Below are positions 53,011 through 61,274 of a stretch of DNA of 64,000 nucleotides, piece after piece; position 1 is the first letter of the stretch, and each line of letters starts with the position of its first letter. Source of the stretch: Streptomyces akebiae (GTDB taxonomy: Bacteria; Actinomycetota; Actinomycetes; Streptomycetales; Streptomycetaceae); NCBI RefSeq assembly GCF_019599145.1, contig NZ_CP080647.1, forward strand, positions 1,426,001 through 1,490,000. Direction: 5' to 3'. Below the pieces are notes generated by a model, which saw only the letters and a program-made list of their open reading frames with translations, was not told the origin of the DNA and made no database searches. Both the position numbers and the translations under genes were made by a program.

Positions 53011-54276
53011 ATGGCCGAGTCCGATGCACCGTTCGATCGGTGGCACAAGAAATACCCGAAAGAGGGCGACGTGCCTTGCAAGTGCGGCACGAAGAGGAAC
53101 CCACTGTACCCATCCACTGACCACGGCCGCGGCCAGCAGTGGCAGGCACGCTACACGGACCCGAACGGCAAGACCCGACGTCCGGCGTTCGACACCTGGC
53201 AGGCAGCCCGCGACCACCTGGACGAAGTCCGGGTGCAGATCCGCAACGGCAGCTGGGTGGATCCGGACCTCGGGAACGAAACGGTTGAGTTCTATGCCAA
53301 TCAATTCCTTGAACGCCGGAGAAAGAGGAACAAGAACAAGAACACGACTGACACGTACGACACGCACATCCGCGTCCACATCATTCCATTCCTGGGGAAG
53401 CACACCGCCAAGACGCTGCGCCGCAAGCACAGCATGGCACTAGTGGATTACCTGATCGATCAACCCACCGTCGGAGGTGTCTATGGTGTCCAGATCTTCA
53501 AAACCTGGCGCATCCTCGTCAACTATATGATCGACGAGGACGTACCACTGCCAGCAAACATCGTCTCTCGTATCGAGCTGCCGGACGTGGAAGAACGCGT
53601 CAAGGTTTCCCTGAGCCCGGAGCAGGTCAATCGTCTAGCGGCTGCGATGAGACAGGTTGAGCCGCGGTTCGAGGTCTTCGTGTGGATCGCGGCATGCGCG
53701 GGTCTCCGCGAAGGAGAAGCCATCGGCCTCAAGAAGACATCTGTGGAGTGGGCGGAAGGACTCCTGTACGTCGAGGAACAGCGACAAGGCGGGAAGGCAG
53801 CAAAGCTCAAGACCAAGGCCAGCGCAGCAACCTTGCCCGTCGACGCCTTCCTCATCGAAAAGCTGAGGGAGCACATCGAGCGCTTCCCCCGACTGGCACC
53901 GGTGACCCGCCGTGCTGAACGTGACCGTCGGCGCCGTGGCTGGGTTGCACCGCCGGACGAGGGGCTGATCGTCACCAACCGATACGGCCGCCCGGTGTCC
54001 AGCCGAGACTTCAACGAAAAGTGGCGCACCGCCGTCCGGATAGCCGGGCTGCCGCCCGAGACCCGGTTCCATGACCTAAAGCACTTCTACACATCGCAAC
54101 TTGGCGCCTCAGGCCGGCACGACCCGAAGACTGTGCAGGCTCTGAGCAGGCACGCAAGGTTCTCCGAGACGTGGGAGACCTACGCCCATCCGCCGCGGGC
54201 CGTGGAGGGTGTGACCGTCACGACGTTCAGCGGATTGTTCGCTCCGTCGGACACCTCCGAGGAACGCGCCGCCTGA
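53011..54276 (+). CDS. Tyrosine integrase of an integrative element
   Basis: A 421-aa tyrosine integrase. An N-terminal arm-binding part (RYTDPNGKTRRPAFDTWQAA), a core-binding SAM-like domain, and a catalytic domain with box I CAGLREGEAIGL, box II RFHDLKHFYTS, and LSRHARFSETWETYAHP with the nucleophilic tyrosine. It is of the pSAM2/SLP1 type. Rep, tra and spd genes of such elements are not seen nearby, so this may be the end of an element or a remnant. Its orientation places the attachment site downstream, near 54.3-54.4 kb. Confidence 0.9.
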   Translation: MAESDAPFDRWHKKYPKEGDVPCKCGTKRNPLYPSTDHGRGQQWQARYTDPNGKTRRPAFDTWQAARDHLDEVRVQIRNGSWVDPDLGNETVEFYANQFLERRRKRNKNKNTTDTYDTHIRVHIIPFLGKHTAKTLRRKHSMALVDYLIDQPTVGGVYGVQIFKTWRILVNYMIDEDVPLPANIVSRIELPDVEERVKVSLSPEQVNRLAAAMRQVEPRFEVFVWIAACAGLREGEAIGLKKTSVEWAEGLLYVEEQRQGGKAAKLKTKASAATLPVDAFLIEKLREHIERFPRLAPVTRRAERDRRRRGWVAPPDEGLIVTNRYGRPVSSRDFNEKWRTAVRIAGLPPETRFHDLKHFYTSQLGASGRHDPKTVQALSRHARFSETWETYAHPPRAVEGVTVTTFSGLFAPSDTSEERAA

Positions 54277-54605
54277 CGACCAACCCGTCAGGGGGACTTG
54301 ACCCGGTCCGCCCCTAATGTGAAAGACTCCGTGACGAAGCGAGGCTAACTATCGCGGCAAGAGGGCGCGTTGACCCGTGGAACGGTCAACATGCTCGATT
54401 CGACCCCGATTCGACCCCGCGAGCGCAGGGCCAGAATGGCACTTGTTCCGGTCTCGGCCGGTGCGGTGAAGCGAACTGAATACCACGTGGCTGGCAGCAA
54501 GCGGCTGACCAGGGGGTTTCCGTCCCACGGAAGTCCTATTGCCGGGGCGGAGGCGACATCGTCATGGTGTTTCCGACACGACGTCGAGGATGACGGGACC
54601 CGCTC
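54277..54605. other. Probable attachment region with repeats
   Basis: Non-coding, between the integrase and vanA-type genes. It holds a 7-bp inverted repeat GTTGACC...GGTCAAC (54369-54390) and a tandem GATTCGACCCC at about 54397-54418. No tRNA gene is visible. The change from accessory to catabolic genes across this stretch makes it the best candidate for an attR site, but a matching core elsewhere was not found. Confidence 0.4.
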
Positions 54606-55670
54606 ATGCCGCACATGACTGCTTTTGCCAGGAACCAGTGGTACGTCGCCGCCTACGCCGAAGAAGTGGGGCGGGAGCTGCTGGGTCGGACGATCCTCGG
54701 TGAGCCGCTCGTCTTCTACCGGACGGAGGAGGAGGGGACGCCGGTCGCGCTGCACGACCGGTGTGTGCACCGCCGGTACCCGCTCTCCAAGAGCGGGCTG
54801 GACGGGGACCGGATCGTGTGCGGGTACCACGGCTTCACGTACGACACGACGGGCGCGTGCGTGTATGTGCCGGGGCAGAAGCGGATCCCGCGGACGGCTC
54901 GCGTGGCCTCCTACCCGGTGGTCGAGCAGGACTCGCTGATCTGGGTGTGGATAGGCGACCCGGCGCTCGCCGACCCGCAGACCATCCCGCGCGCGAAGCA
55001 CCTGGCCGCACCCGGCTGGCTCACCGTGCGTGGCATGGAGCCGATCGACGCCGACTACGGCCTCCTCGTCGACAACCTGCTGGACCTGTCCCACGAGACG
55101 TACCTGCACGGCGGCTACATCGGCACCCCCGAGGTCGCCGAGACGCCGATCACCACCGAGGTCGACGAGGGCGCCGGCGTCGTCCGCGTGAGCCGGCACA
55201 TGGACGACGCCGAGTGCCCGCCGTTCTACGCGAAGTCGACGGGTATCGAGGGCCGCATCACGCGCTGGCAGGACATCGAGTACTTCGCCCCGTGCCTGTA
55301 TCTGCTGCACAGCCGGATCGCGCCCGTGGGAGTGCTCCCGGAGGCGGACGGCAGCGACCCGAACGGCTTCCACACCGAGATCACCTACGCCATCACCCCG
55401 TCGACGGACGGCAAGGTGTACGACTTCTGGATGGTCTCCCGCGACTGGGCGACCGACGACGACGAGGTCACCGGGTTCCTCAAGGGCAACAACCACACGG
55501 TCGTCATGCAGGACGTCGTCGCGCTGAACCTGCTCCAGGAGACGCTGGGCTCCGAGCGCACCGGCTACCAGGAGCTGAGCATCAACATCGACACCGGTGG
55601 TCTGGCCGCCCGCCGTATCCTCGCCCGGCTGGTCGAGCAGGGCGAGAAGCCGGTGGAGAAGGTCCAGTGA
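54606..55670 (+). CDS. vanA: Rieske aromatic O-demethylase oxygenase (VanA type)
   Basis: A 354-aa oxygenase subunit. The Rieske [2Fe-2S] motif is CVHRRYPL ... CGYHGFTYD, and the mononuclear iron site is DNLLDLSHETYLHGG with its Asp and two His. Vanillate demethylase fits the family, though related methoxy- or aryl-acids are possible. A second ATG at 54615 could be used. It is coupled to a 60-codon gene and, through it, to the reductase. Confidence 0.87.
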   Translation: MPHMTAFARNQWYVAAYAEEVGRELLGRTILGEPLVFYRTEEEGTPVALHDRCVHRRYPLSKSGLDGDRIVCGYHGFTYDTTGACVYVPGQKRIPRTARVASYPVVEQDSLIWVWIGDPALADPQTIPRAKHLAAPGWLTVRGMEPIDADYGLLVDNLLDLSHETYLHGGYIGTPEVAETPITTEVDEGAGVVRVSRHMDDAECPPFYAKSTGIEGRITRWQDIEYFAPCLYLLHSRIAPVGVLPEADGSDPNGFHTEITYAITPSTDGKVYDFWMVSRDWATDDDEVTGFLKGNNHTVVMQDVVALNLLQETLGSERTGYQELSINIDTGGLAARRILARLVEQGEKPVEKVQ

Positions 55671-55849
55671 GCACAGCGCCCACCTTCCGGACCGGGGAGG
55701 TCTACCGCATCGACTGGCTGCCGGGCACGGACATCCTGCACGGCACCTGTCACTGCGGGCGCGAGAACACCGCGCAGGACCCCATCGAGATGTGGGAGTG
55801 GATGCTCGCCCACCCGCAAGGACACGAGCCACAAGGAAGCACGTCATGA
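55667..55849 (+). CDS. 60-aa protein between oxygenase and reductase genes
   Basis: A small gene overlapping its neighbours at both ends (GTGA with the oxygenase stop, ATGA with the reductase start). The product has FRTGEVYRIDWLPGTD, then a C-x-C pair HGTCHCGRE and PIEMWEWMLAHPQGH. I do not recognise the family. The double coupling means it is really translated; a small subunit, metal chaperone or assembly factor is possible. Confidence 0.75.
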   Translation: MSTAPTFRTGEVYRIDWLPGTDILHGTCHCGRENTAQDPIEMWEWMLAHPQGHEPQGSTS

Positions 55850-56799
55850 CCTCGTCCTCCACCTCGCCCGTCTACGAGGCCGAACTCATCGTCGACAGCA
55901 GGGAGTTCGCCGCCGACGGCGTCCTCGCCCTCACCCTGCGGCATCCGCTGGGCGAGGAGCTCCCGGCCTGGGAACCGGGCGCGCACATCGATGTGCTGCT
56001 CGGGCCCGGTCTGGAGCGGCAGTACTCGCTGTGCGGCGACCCGGCGGACCGGCACACCTGGCGGATCGGGGTGCTGCGGGAGCCCGACGGGCGCGGCGGA
56101 TCGGCTTACGTGCACACGGAGTTGGGGCGTGGCGACAAGGTCCGGGTGCGCGGGCCGCGGAACAACTTCGCGCTGGAGCCGATGCCCCGCTACCGGTTCG
56201 TGGCCGGCGGCATCGGCATCACGCCCATCCTGCCGATGCTGGCCGCGGCCGAGGCGTCGGGCGCGGAGTGGTCGCTGCTGTACGGCGGTCGCAGCCGTGC
56301 ATCCATGGCGTTCCAGCGGGAGTTGGGCGCGTACGGTGATCGGGTGACGGTCGCCCCGCAGGACGAGACCGGGCTGCTCGACCTCGGGGCCGTGCTGGAC
56401 GGGCTGCCCGAGGACACCCTCGTCTACTGCTGCGGTCCCGGCGCGTTGCTGGACGCGGTCGAGGAACGGTGCCCGGCCAAGGCGCTCCGGGTCGAGCGGT
56501 TCCAGCCGAAGGAGCAGGAGACCGGCCCGGACAGCGAGTTCGAGGTCGTGCTGGAGCGGACGGGGAAGACCGTCACGGTCCCCGTCGGGGTCTCCGTGCT
56601 CGACACCGTGCGCGCCGCCGGGGTCGAGGTGCTCTACTCCTGCGCGGAGGGCACCTGCGGAACCTGCGAGACGGACGTCCTGGAGGGCACCCCGGACCAC
56701 CGTGACTCGGTGCTCAGCGACGAGGAGCGCGCGGCAGGGGAGACCATGCTCATCTGCGTGTCGCGCTGCCAGGGGTCACGGCTGGTGCTCGACCTGTAG
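55846..56799 (+). CDS. vanB: VanB-type ferredoxin-NAD(P)H reductase
   Basis: A 317-aa phthalate-dioxygenase-reductase family protein: an FMN-binding barrel (ERQYSLCGDP), an NAD(P)H domain (FVAGGIGITPILPML), and a C-terminal plant-type [2Fe-2S] ferredoxin with CAEGTCGTCETDV and a later Cys (LICVS). It passes electrons from NAD(P)H to the Rieske oxygenase. Its last 50 bp overlap the convergent IclR gene. Confidence 0.92.
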   Translation: MTSSSTSPVYEAELIVDSREFAADGVLALTLRHPLGEELPAWEPGAHIDVLLGPGLERQYSLCGDPADRHTWRIGVLREPDGRGGSAYVHTELGRGDKVRVRGPRNNFALEPMPRYRFVAGGIGITPILPMLAAAEASGAEWSLLYGGRSRASMAFQRELGAYGDRVTVAPQDETGLLDLGAVLDGLPEDTLVYCCGPGALLDAVEERCPAKALRVERFQPKEQETGPDSEFEVVLERTGKTVTVPVGVSVLDTVRAAGVEVLYSCAEGTCGTCETDVLEGTPDHRDSVLSDEERAAGETMLICVSRCQGSRLVLDL

Positions 56800-57652
56800 C
56801 GGCGGAGCCGGGGCGGCCGGCCGGGGCGGCGCCGGTCGCGGCCCGCGCCCGGCCCGCGGCCGTTCCCGTCACGCACAGGTCGGCCTCGATCCGGGCGACC
56901 GTCGCGAGCAGATGGGGCAGCAGGTCGCGGCGTACCGCCTCCACGGAGGTGCGCCCGGCGTGGACGGGGATGTTCACGGCGGCCACCACCTCGGCGTCCC
57001 GGTCCCGGACCGGCACGGCGACCGAGCGGAGCCCCTCCTCCAGTTCCTGGTCGACGAGGGCGTACCCCTGCCGTCGTACGCGGCGCAGCTCGGCCCTGAG
57101 CTGGTCGGCGGAGGTGAGGGTGCGCCGGGTCAGGGGGACGAGGTCGGCGCGGGCCAGCCGGGCGTCGATCTCCTCGTCCGGCAGATGCGCGAGGATCACC
57201 CGGCCGACCGAGGTGACATGGGCGGGGAAGCGGGTGCCCACGGTGATCGTCGCCGTCATGATCCGGGACGCGCTCACCCTGGCCACGTACACGATGTCGT
57301 CGCCGTCGAGGACGCACAGCGAGGACGACTCGCCGACCTGCGCGGCCAGCCGCTCCAGATGGGGTTCGGCGAGGTCGGGGAGGGTGAAGCTCGACAGGTA
57401 GGCGTAGCCGAGTTCGAGCACGCGCGGGGTCAGCCGGAACAGTCGGCCGTCGGTGTGGACGTAGCCGAGGTCGACGAGCGTGAGCAGGAAGCGGCGGGCC
57501 GCGGCCCGGGTCAGTTCACAGGTCCGGGCGACCTCGCTGAGCGTCAGCGCGGGATGCTCCGCGTCGAAGGCCCGGATGACCGCGAGTCCCCGCTCGAAGG
57601 ACCGGACGAAGTGCGGTTCGCGGGCCGCGCCGAACCGGGCTCGATCTGCCAT
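56750..57652 (-). CDS. IclR-family regulator
   Basis: A 300-aa IclR regulator: winged HTH at about 15-75 (LSEVARTCELTRAAARRFL) and the effector domain from about 85 (SLCVLDGDDIVYVAR, FPAHVTSVGRVILA, VDQELEEGLRSVAVPV). The last 35 residues are an Ala/Gly/Arg-rich tail read against the vanB-type gene. ATG 57652 has GGAGGCGACG. Four inverted repeats in its own and the importer promoter are likely targets; PcaR-like control of aromatic catabolism is the probable job. Confidence 0.9.
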   Translation of the reverse strand: MADRARFGAAREPHFVRSFERGLAVIRAFDAEHPALTLSEVARTCELTRAAARRFLLTLVDLGYVHTDGRLFRLTPRVLELGYAYLSSFTLPDLAEPHLERLAAQVGESSSLCVLDGDDIVYVARVSASRIMTATITVGTRFPAHVTSVGRVILAHLPDEEIDARLARADLVPLTRRTLTSADQLRAELRRVRRQGYALVDQELEEGLRSVAVPVRDRDAEVVAAVNIPVHAGRTSVEAVRRDLLPHLLATVARIEADLCVTGTAAGRARAATGAAPAGRPGSAATGRAPAVTPGSATRR

Positions 57653-57689
57653 CGTCGCCTCCAGGAAGACGCACGGAGACGCCCGGCAC

Positions 57690-57746
57690 GTGCGATCCGT
57701 ACGCACGGTGGTGCGATCCGTACGCACGGTGGTGCGTTCTGCGCAC
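57690..57746. promoter_or_regulatory. Three tandem IclR-type boxes
   Basis: GTGCGATCCGTACGCAC occurs at 57690-57706 and again at 57711-57727, then GTGCGTTCTGCGCAC at 57732-57746; period 21 bp, two helical turns. Each is an inverted repeat GTGCG...CGCAC. They lie 38-94 bp upstream of the IclR start codon. Confidence 0.7.
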
Positions 57747-57840
57747 GCTAGGAGCACACTTCGGAAACTGTCAACGACCTTGCACAGCAAGGGCATTGAC
57801 CCGCCCCCCGCGACGCTCTACGTTCGCGCTGTGCACTGCT

Positions 57841-57855
57841 GTGCGGTCTACGCAC
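57841..57855. promoter_or_regulatory. Fourth IclR-type box upstream of the importer
   Basis: GTGCGGTCTACGCAC has the same 5-5-5 inverted-repeat form as the box at 57732-57746. It is 35 bp before the substrate-binding-protein start, so the IclR protein probably controls the importer too. Confidence 0.6.
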
Positions 57856-57889
57856 ACGTCGTCGAGCAACTGTCCCACTAGGGGGAGCC

Positions 57890-58858
57890 ATGCGTCGTCT
57901 GCCCATCGGCCTCGCGGCCGGCGCTCTGTTTCTGGCCGCCACGGGCTGCGGTTCGTCCGACTCCTCGGGGTCGAGCGGGGCCGGCGCGTCCGGCGGTACC
58001 ACCACCCTCAAGGTCGGCGTCATTCCCATCCTGGACGTCGCTCCGGTCTACCTGGGCCAGAAGAAGGGCTTCTACGCCGAGCGTGGCCTCAAGCTGGAGC
58101 TGACGCCCGCTCAGGGCGGGGCCGCGATCGTGCCCGGTGTCGTCTCCGGCCAGTTCCAGTTCGGGTTCAGCAACACGACGTCGCTGCTGGTCGCCCAGTC
58201 CAAGAACGTGCCCGTCAAGGTCGTGGCGAACGGTGTGGCGTCCACGGCCGAGAAGGGTGCCGACTTCTGCGGCATCACGGTGAAGAAGGACAGCCCCATC
58301 AAGTCCCCCGACCAGCTGGAGGGCAAGAAGGTCGCGGTCAACACGCTCAACAACATCTGTGACACCTCGATCAGGGAGTCGATCCGCAAGGCCGGCGGCG
58401 ACCCGTCGAAGGTCGAGTTCGTGGAGATGGCCTTCGACCAGATGCCCGCCGCGCTCGACAAGGGCCAGGTCGACGGGGCCTGCACCCCGGAGCCCGCGCT
58501 GGCCACCGTCAAGGCGGCCGGCGGCCGGTCCATCGCGTCGAACTTCTACGACGTGGACCCGAATCTCACCGTGGCCATGTACTTCACCTCCCAGCAGTAC
58601 GCCCAGAAGAACCCGGAGCTGGTGAAGAAGTTCCAGGAGGCGACCGTCGAGTCCCTCGAGTACGCCGACAGCCACCCGGAGGAGGTCCGCGAGATCCTCA
58701 CCACGTACACGAAGATCCCGAGCGACCTGCTGGACAAGCTGACCCTGCCCCACTTCCCCGCGGAACCCGACCGCGCCTCCATCGAGCGGCTGGCCGAACT
58801 GGGCGTGCAGGACGGTCTGTTCGACAAGGCCCCGGACCTGGACAAGCTGCTGCCGTGA
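57890..58858 (+). CDS. ABC importer substrate-binding lipoprotein
   Basis: A 322-aa SsuA/TauA/ThiY-type binding protein. The signal peptide ends in lipobox LAATGC with Cys20, so it is a lipoprotein. The fold signature VGVIPILDVAPVYLGQKKGFYAERGL and the Ser/Thr-rich loop FGFSNTTSLLVAQ are typical. In a vanAB/IclR setting, an aromatic or methoxylated acid is the likeliest ligand; sulfonates or pyrimidines are alternatives. A stop-overlap couples it to the first permease. Confidence 0.88.
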   Translation: MRRLPIGLAAGALFLAATGCGSSDSSGSSGAGASGGTTTLKVGVIPILDVAPVYLGQKKGFYAERGLKLELTPAQGGAAIVPGVVSGQFQFGFSNTTSLLVAQSKNVPVKVVANGVASTAEKGADFCGITVKKDSPIKSPDQLEGKKVAVNTLNNICDTSIRESIRKAGGDPSKVEFVEMAFDQMPAALDKGQVDGACTPEPALATVKAAGGRSIASNFYDVDPNLTVAMYFTSQQYAQKNPELVKKFQEATVESLEYADSHPEEVREILTTYTKIPSDLLDKLTLPHFPAEPDRASIERLAELGVQDGLFDKAPDLDKLLP

Positions 58859-59628
58859 GGACGGGCAACACCGCACTGGGCGCGGCCGGCCTCGTGGGGT
58901 TCCTCGCGCTGTGGGAGGCGGTCCCCCGGGTCGGCGTCGTCAAGGACGACTACTTCCCGCCGGTCAGCCGGGTCGTCGACGCCCTCGGCACCGAGTTCGC
59001 CGACGAAGCGTTCTGGACGGCGCTCGGCGACACCCTCACCGGCTGGGCGGTCGGCCTCCTGATCGCCGTCACGGCCGGGATCCTGGTGGGGGTCGTCATC
59101 GCCGTCGTGCCGTATCTGCGCGAGGTGACGTCCTCCACGATCGAGTTCCTGCGCCCGATCCCCTCGGTCGCCCTGATCCCCCTCGCCGTCCTGCTGTACG
59201 GCAGCGAACTGCGGTCGGTGCTGTTGCTGGTGGTCTACGCGTCCTTCTGGCAGATCCTGATCCAGACCCTGTACGGCGTCCAGGACGTCGACCCGGTCGC
59301 CGAGGAGACCGCCCGCTCCTACGGCCTCGGCACCTGGGCGCGGATCCGCCACGTGCTGTGGCCCACCGCCCTGCCGTACGTCATGACAGGCGTCCGGCTG
59401 GCCGCCGCCGTGGCCCTCATCCTGGCCGTGACCGCCGAACTGGTCATCGGAGCACCGGGGTTGGGGCAACGGATCGCGGTCGCGCAGACCTCACAGGCGG
59501 TGCCGGAGATGTACGCCCTGGTGGTGGTCACCGGGCTGCTGGGGCTGCTCATCAACGTGGGGGCGCGGACGGTGGAGCGGCGGGCGCTGGCCTGGCACCA
59601 GTCGGTGCGCGGGGAGGTGGCGGTGTGA
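58855..59628 (+). CDS. ABC importer permease 1
   Basis: A 257-aa BPD-type inner-membrane permease of about six helices with the EAA-like loop EETARSYGLGTWARIRHVLW. GTG start overlaps the stop of the binding-protein gene, and its stop overlaps the next GTG. Pairs with permease 2 as a heterodimer. Confidence 0.88.
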   Translation: MRTGNTALGAAGLVGFLALWEAVPRVGVVKDDYFPPVSRVVDALGTEFADEAFWTALGDTLTGWAVGLLIAVTAGILVGVVIAVVPYLREVTSSTIEFLRPIPSVALIPLAVLLYGSELRSVLLLVVYASFWQILIQTLYGVQDVDPVAEETARSYGLGTWARIRHVLWPTALPYVMTGVRLAAAVALILAVTAELVIGAPGLGQRIAVAQTSQAVPEMYALVVVTGLLGLLINVGARTVERRALAWHQSVRGEVAV

Positions 59629-60401
59629 GCCGTGTCCTGCTCCGGCTGCTCTTCGTCGTGGCCCTTCCCCTCGTGCTGGTCACCGCGTGGTGGCTGGTGT
59701 CGGACGACAGCACCGACATCTTCTGGCCGCCGCTGCGCACGATCCTCGCCACCTTCCCGGACGTCTGGACGACGGAGCGGCTGCGCGCCGACGTCCTGCC
59801 CAGCCTGCTGCGCCTGACGGCCGGCTACGCCCTGGCGGCGGTCGTCGGTGTGGCGCTCGGCACGGTCATCGGCTCCTACCGGCGGGTGCGGGCGGTCTGC
59901 GAGCCGGTTCTGGAGTTCCTGCGGGCGGTACCGCCGCCGGTTCTCGTCCCGGTCATCATGCTGTTCGCGGGCATCGGCGACACGATGAAGATCGCCGTGA
60001 TCGCGAGCGGCTGCGTCTGGCCGATCCTGCTCAACACGGTCGAGGGCGTCCGCGCGGTGGACTCCGTGATGGCGGAGACGGCCCGGTCGTACGGCATCAC
60101 GGGTGCGGCGCGGCTGCGGAACGTGGTGCTGCGCTCGGCGAGCCCGCAGATCTTCGCCGGGCTGCGCCAGGCGCTGTCCATCGGCATCATCCTCATGGTC
60201 ATCAGCGAGATGACCGCGGCCAGCAACGGACTGGGCTACACCATCGTCCAGTTCCAGCGCGGTTTCGCCATCCCCGACATGTGGACCGGCATTCTCGTGC
60301 TCGGTCTGCTGGGGTTCCTGCTGTCCGTCGTCTTCCGGCTGGTCGAGCGGCGCGTGCTCGGCTGGTACCACGGTCTGCGCGCGTCCACCCGGCGGTCGTA
60401 G
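59625..60401 (+). CDS. ABC importer permease 2
   Basis: A 258-aa permease related to permease 1. The coupling loop reads MAETARSYGITGAARLRNVV. About six helices. GTG 59625 overlaps the previous stop. Having two permeases rather than one homodimer is less usual for the TauC/SsuC class. Confidence 0.88.
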   Translation: MSRVLLRLLFVVALPLVLVTAWWLVSDDSTDIFWPPLRTILATFPDVWTTERLRADVLPSLLRLTAGYALAAVVGVALGTVIGSYRRVRAVCEPVLEFLRAVPPPVLVPVIMLFAGIGDTMKIAVIASGCVWPILLNTVEGVRAVDSVMAETARSYGITGAARLRNVVLRSASPQIFAGLRQALSIGIILMVISEMTAASNGLGYTIVQFQRGFAIPDMWTGILVLGLLGFLLSVVFRLVERRVLGWYHGLRASTRRS

Positions 60402-60427
60402 TGAAACTCGAGAAGGGGCAGCGGGCG

Positions 60428-61222
60428 ATGGATGCCTTGCTCGACGTGGCGGGCCTGAAGAAGGTCTACGAGGGTTCCGGGCGGCGGGTGGAGGCGGTGC
60501 GGGACCTCACCTTCACCGTCGACCCGGGCGAACTGGTCTGTCTGGTGGGCCCGTCGGGCTGCGGCAAGACGACCCTGCTGAAGTGCGTGGCCGGGCTGTT
60601 GAAGCCGACGGCGGGCGAAGTCCGCCTGGGGGGACGGCCGGTGACGGGGCCGCCGCCCGGCATGGCGGTCGTCTTCCAGGAGTACGGGCGCAGCCTCTTC
60701 CCCTGGATGCGGGTCCGCGACAATGTCGAACTCCCGCTCAAGCAGAAGAAGTTCAGCAGGCAGCGGCGGCGTGGACTGGTCGACGACGCGCTCGCCTCGG
60801 TCGGTCTGTCCGACGCCGCGGGCGCGTACCCGTGGCAGCTGTCGGGCGGGATGCAGCAGCGGGTCGCCATCGCCCGCGCGCTGGCGTACGAGCCGGAGGT
60901 CCTGCTGATGGACGAGCCGTTCGCGGCGGTCGACGCCCAGACCCGTGCCGATCTGGAGGACCTCGTACGGGGTCTGTGGCGGGAGCGCGGGATCACGATC
61001 CTCTTCGTCACCCACGACATCGACGAGGCCGTCTACCTGGGCGAACGCGTCCTGATCCTCTCCGCCTCCCCAACGGTCGTACGGGAGCAGCTCAAGGTCG
61101 ATCTCCCCGCGGAGCGCGACCAGTTGCACACCCGGGTGGCTCCGCGCTTCGCGGAACTGCGCACCCATGTCTACGAACAGATCCAGGCGGCCAAACGAGG
61201 GGTCGCGCTGGACAAGGGTTGA
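60428..61222 (+). CDS. ABC importer ATPase
   Basis: A 264-aa ATPase of the nitrate/sulfonate/taurine type: Walker A GPSGCGKTTL, Q-loop VFQEYGRSLFPW, signature LSGGMQQRVAIARAL, Walker B VLLMDEPFAAVD, H-loop FVTHDIDEAVYL. ATG 60428 has GAAGGGG upstream; GTG 60401 overlapping the permease stop is possible but lacks a ribosome site. Confidence 0.9.
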   Translation: MDALLDVAGLKKVYEGSGRRVEAVRDLTFTVDPGELVCLVGPSGCGKTTLLKCVAGLLKPTAGEVRLGGRPVTGPPPGMAVVFQEYGRSLFPWMRVRDNVELPLKQKKFSRQRRRGLVDDALASVGLSDAAGAYPWQLSGGMQQRVAIARALAYEPEVLLMDEPFAAVDAQTRADLEDLVRGLWRERGITILFVTHDIDEAVYLGERVLILSASPTVVREQLKVDLPAERDQLHTRVAPRFAELRTHVYEQIQAAKRGVALDKG

Positions 61223-61265
61223 CCTCCGGCGCCGTCGGCGACCTGAACGCCGGCGGCGCCGGAGG
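61223..61265. terminator. Bidirectional terminator hairpin
   Basis: A perfect 12-bp inverted repeat, CCTCCGGCGCCG (61223-61234) and CGGCGCCGGAGG (61254-61265), with a 19-nt loop, lies between the convergent ATPase and MmyB-like genes. Confidence 0.7.
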
Positions 61266-61274
61266 GGGTGCGGC

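Noticed and set aside
54300..54430. tRNA gene as integration target next to the integrase
   Set aside because: GATTCGACCCC resembles a T-loop, but no acceptor stem, anticodon arm or D-arm can be folded around it.
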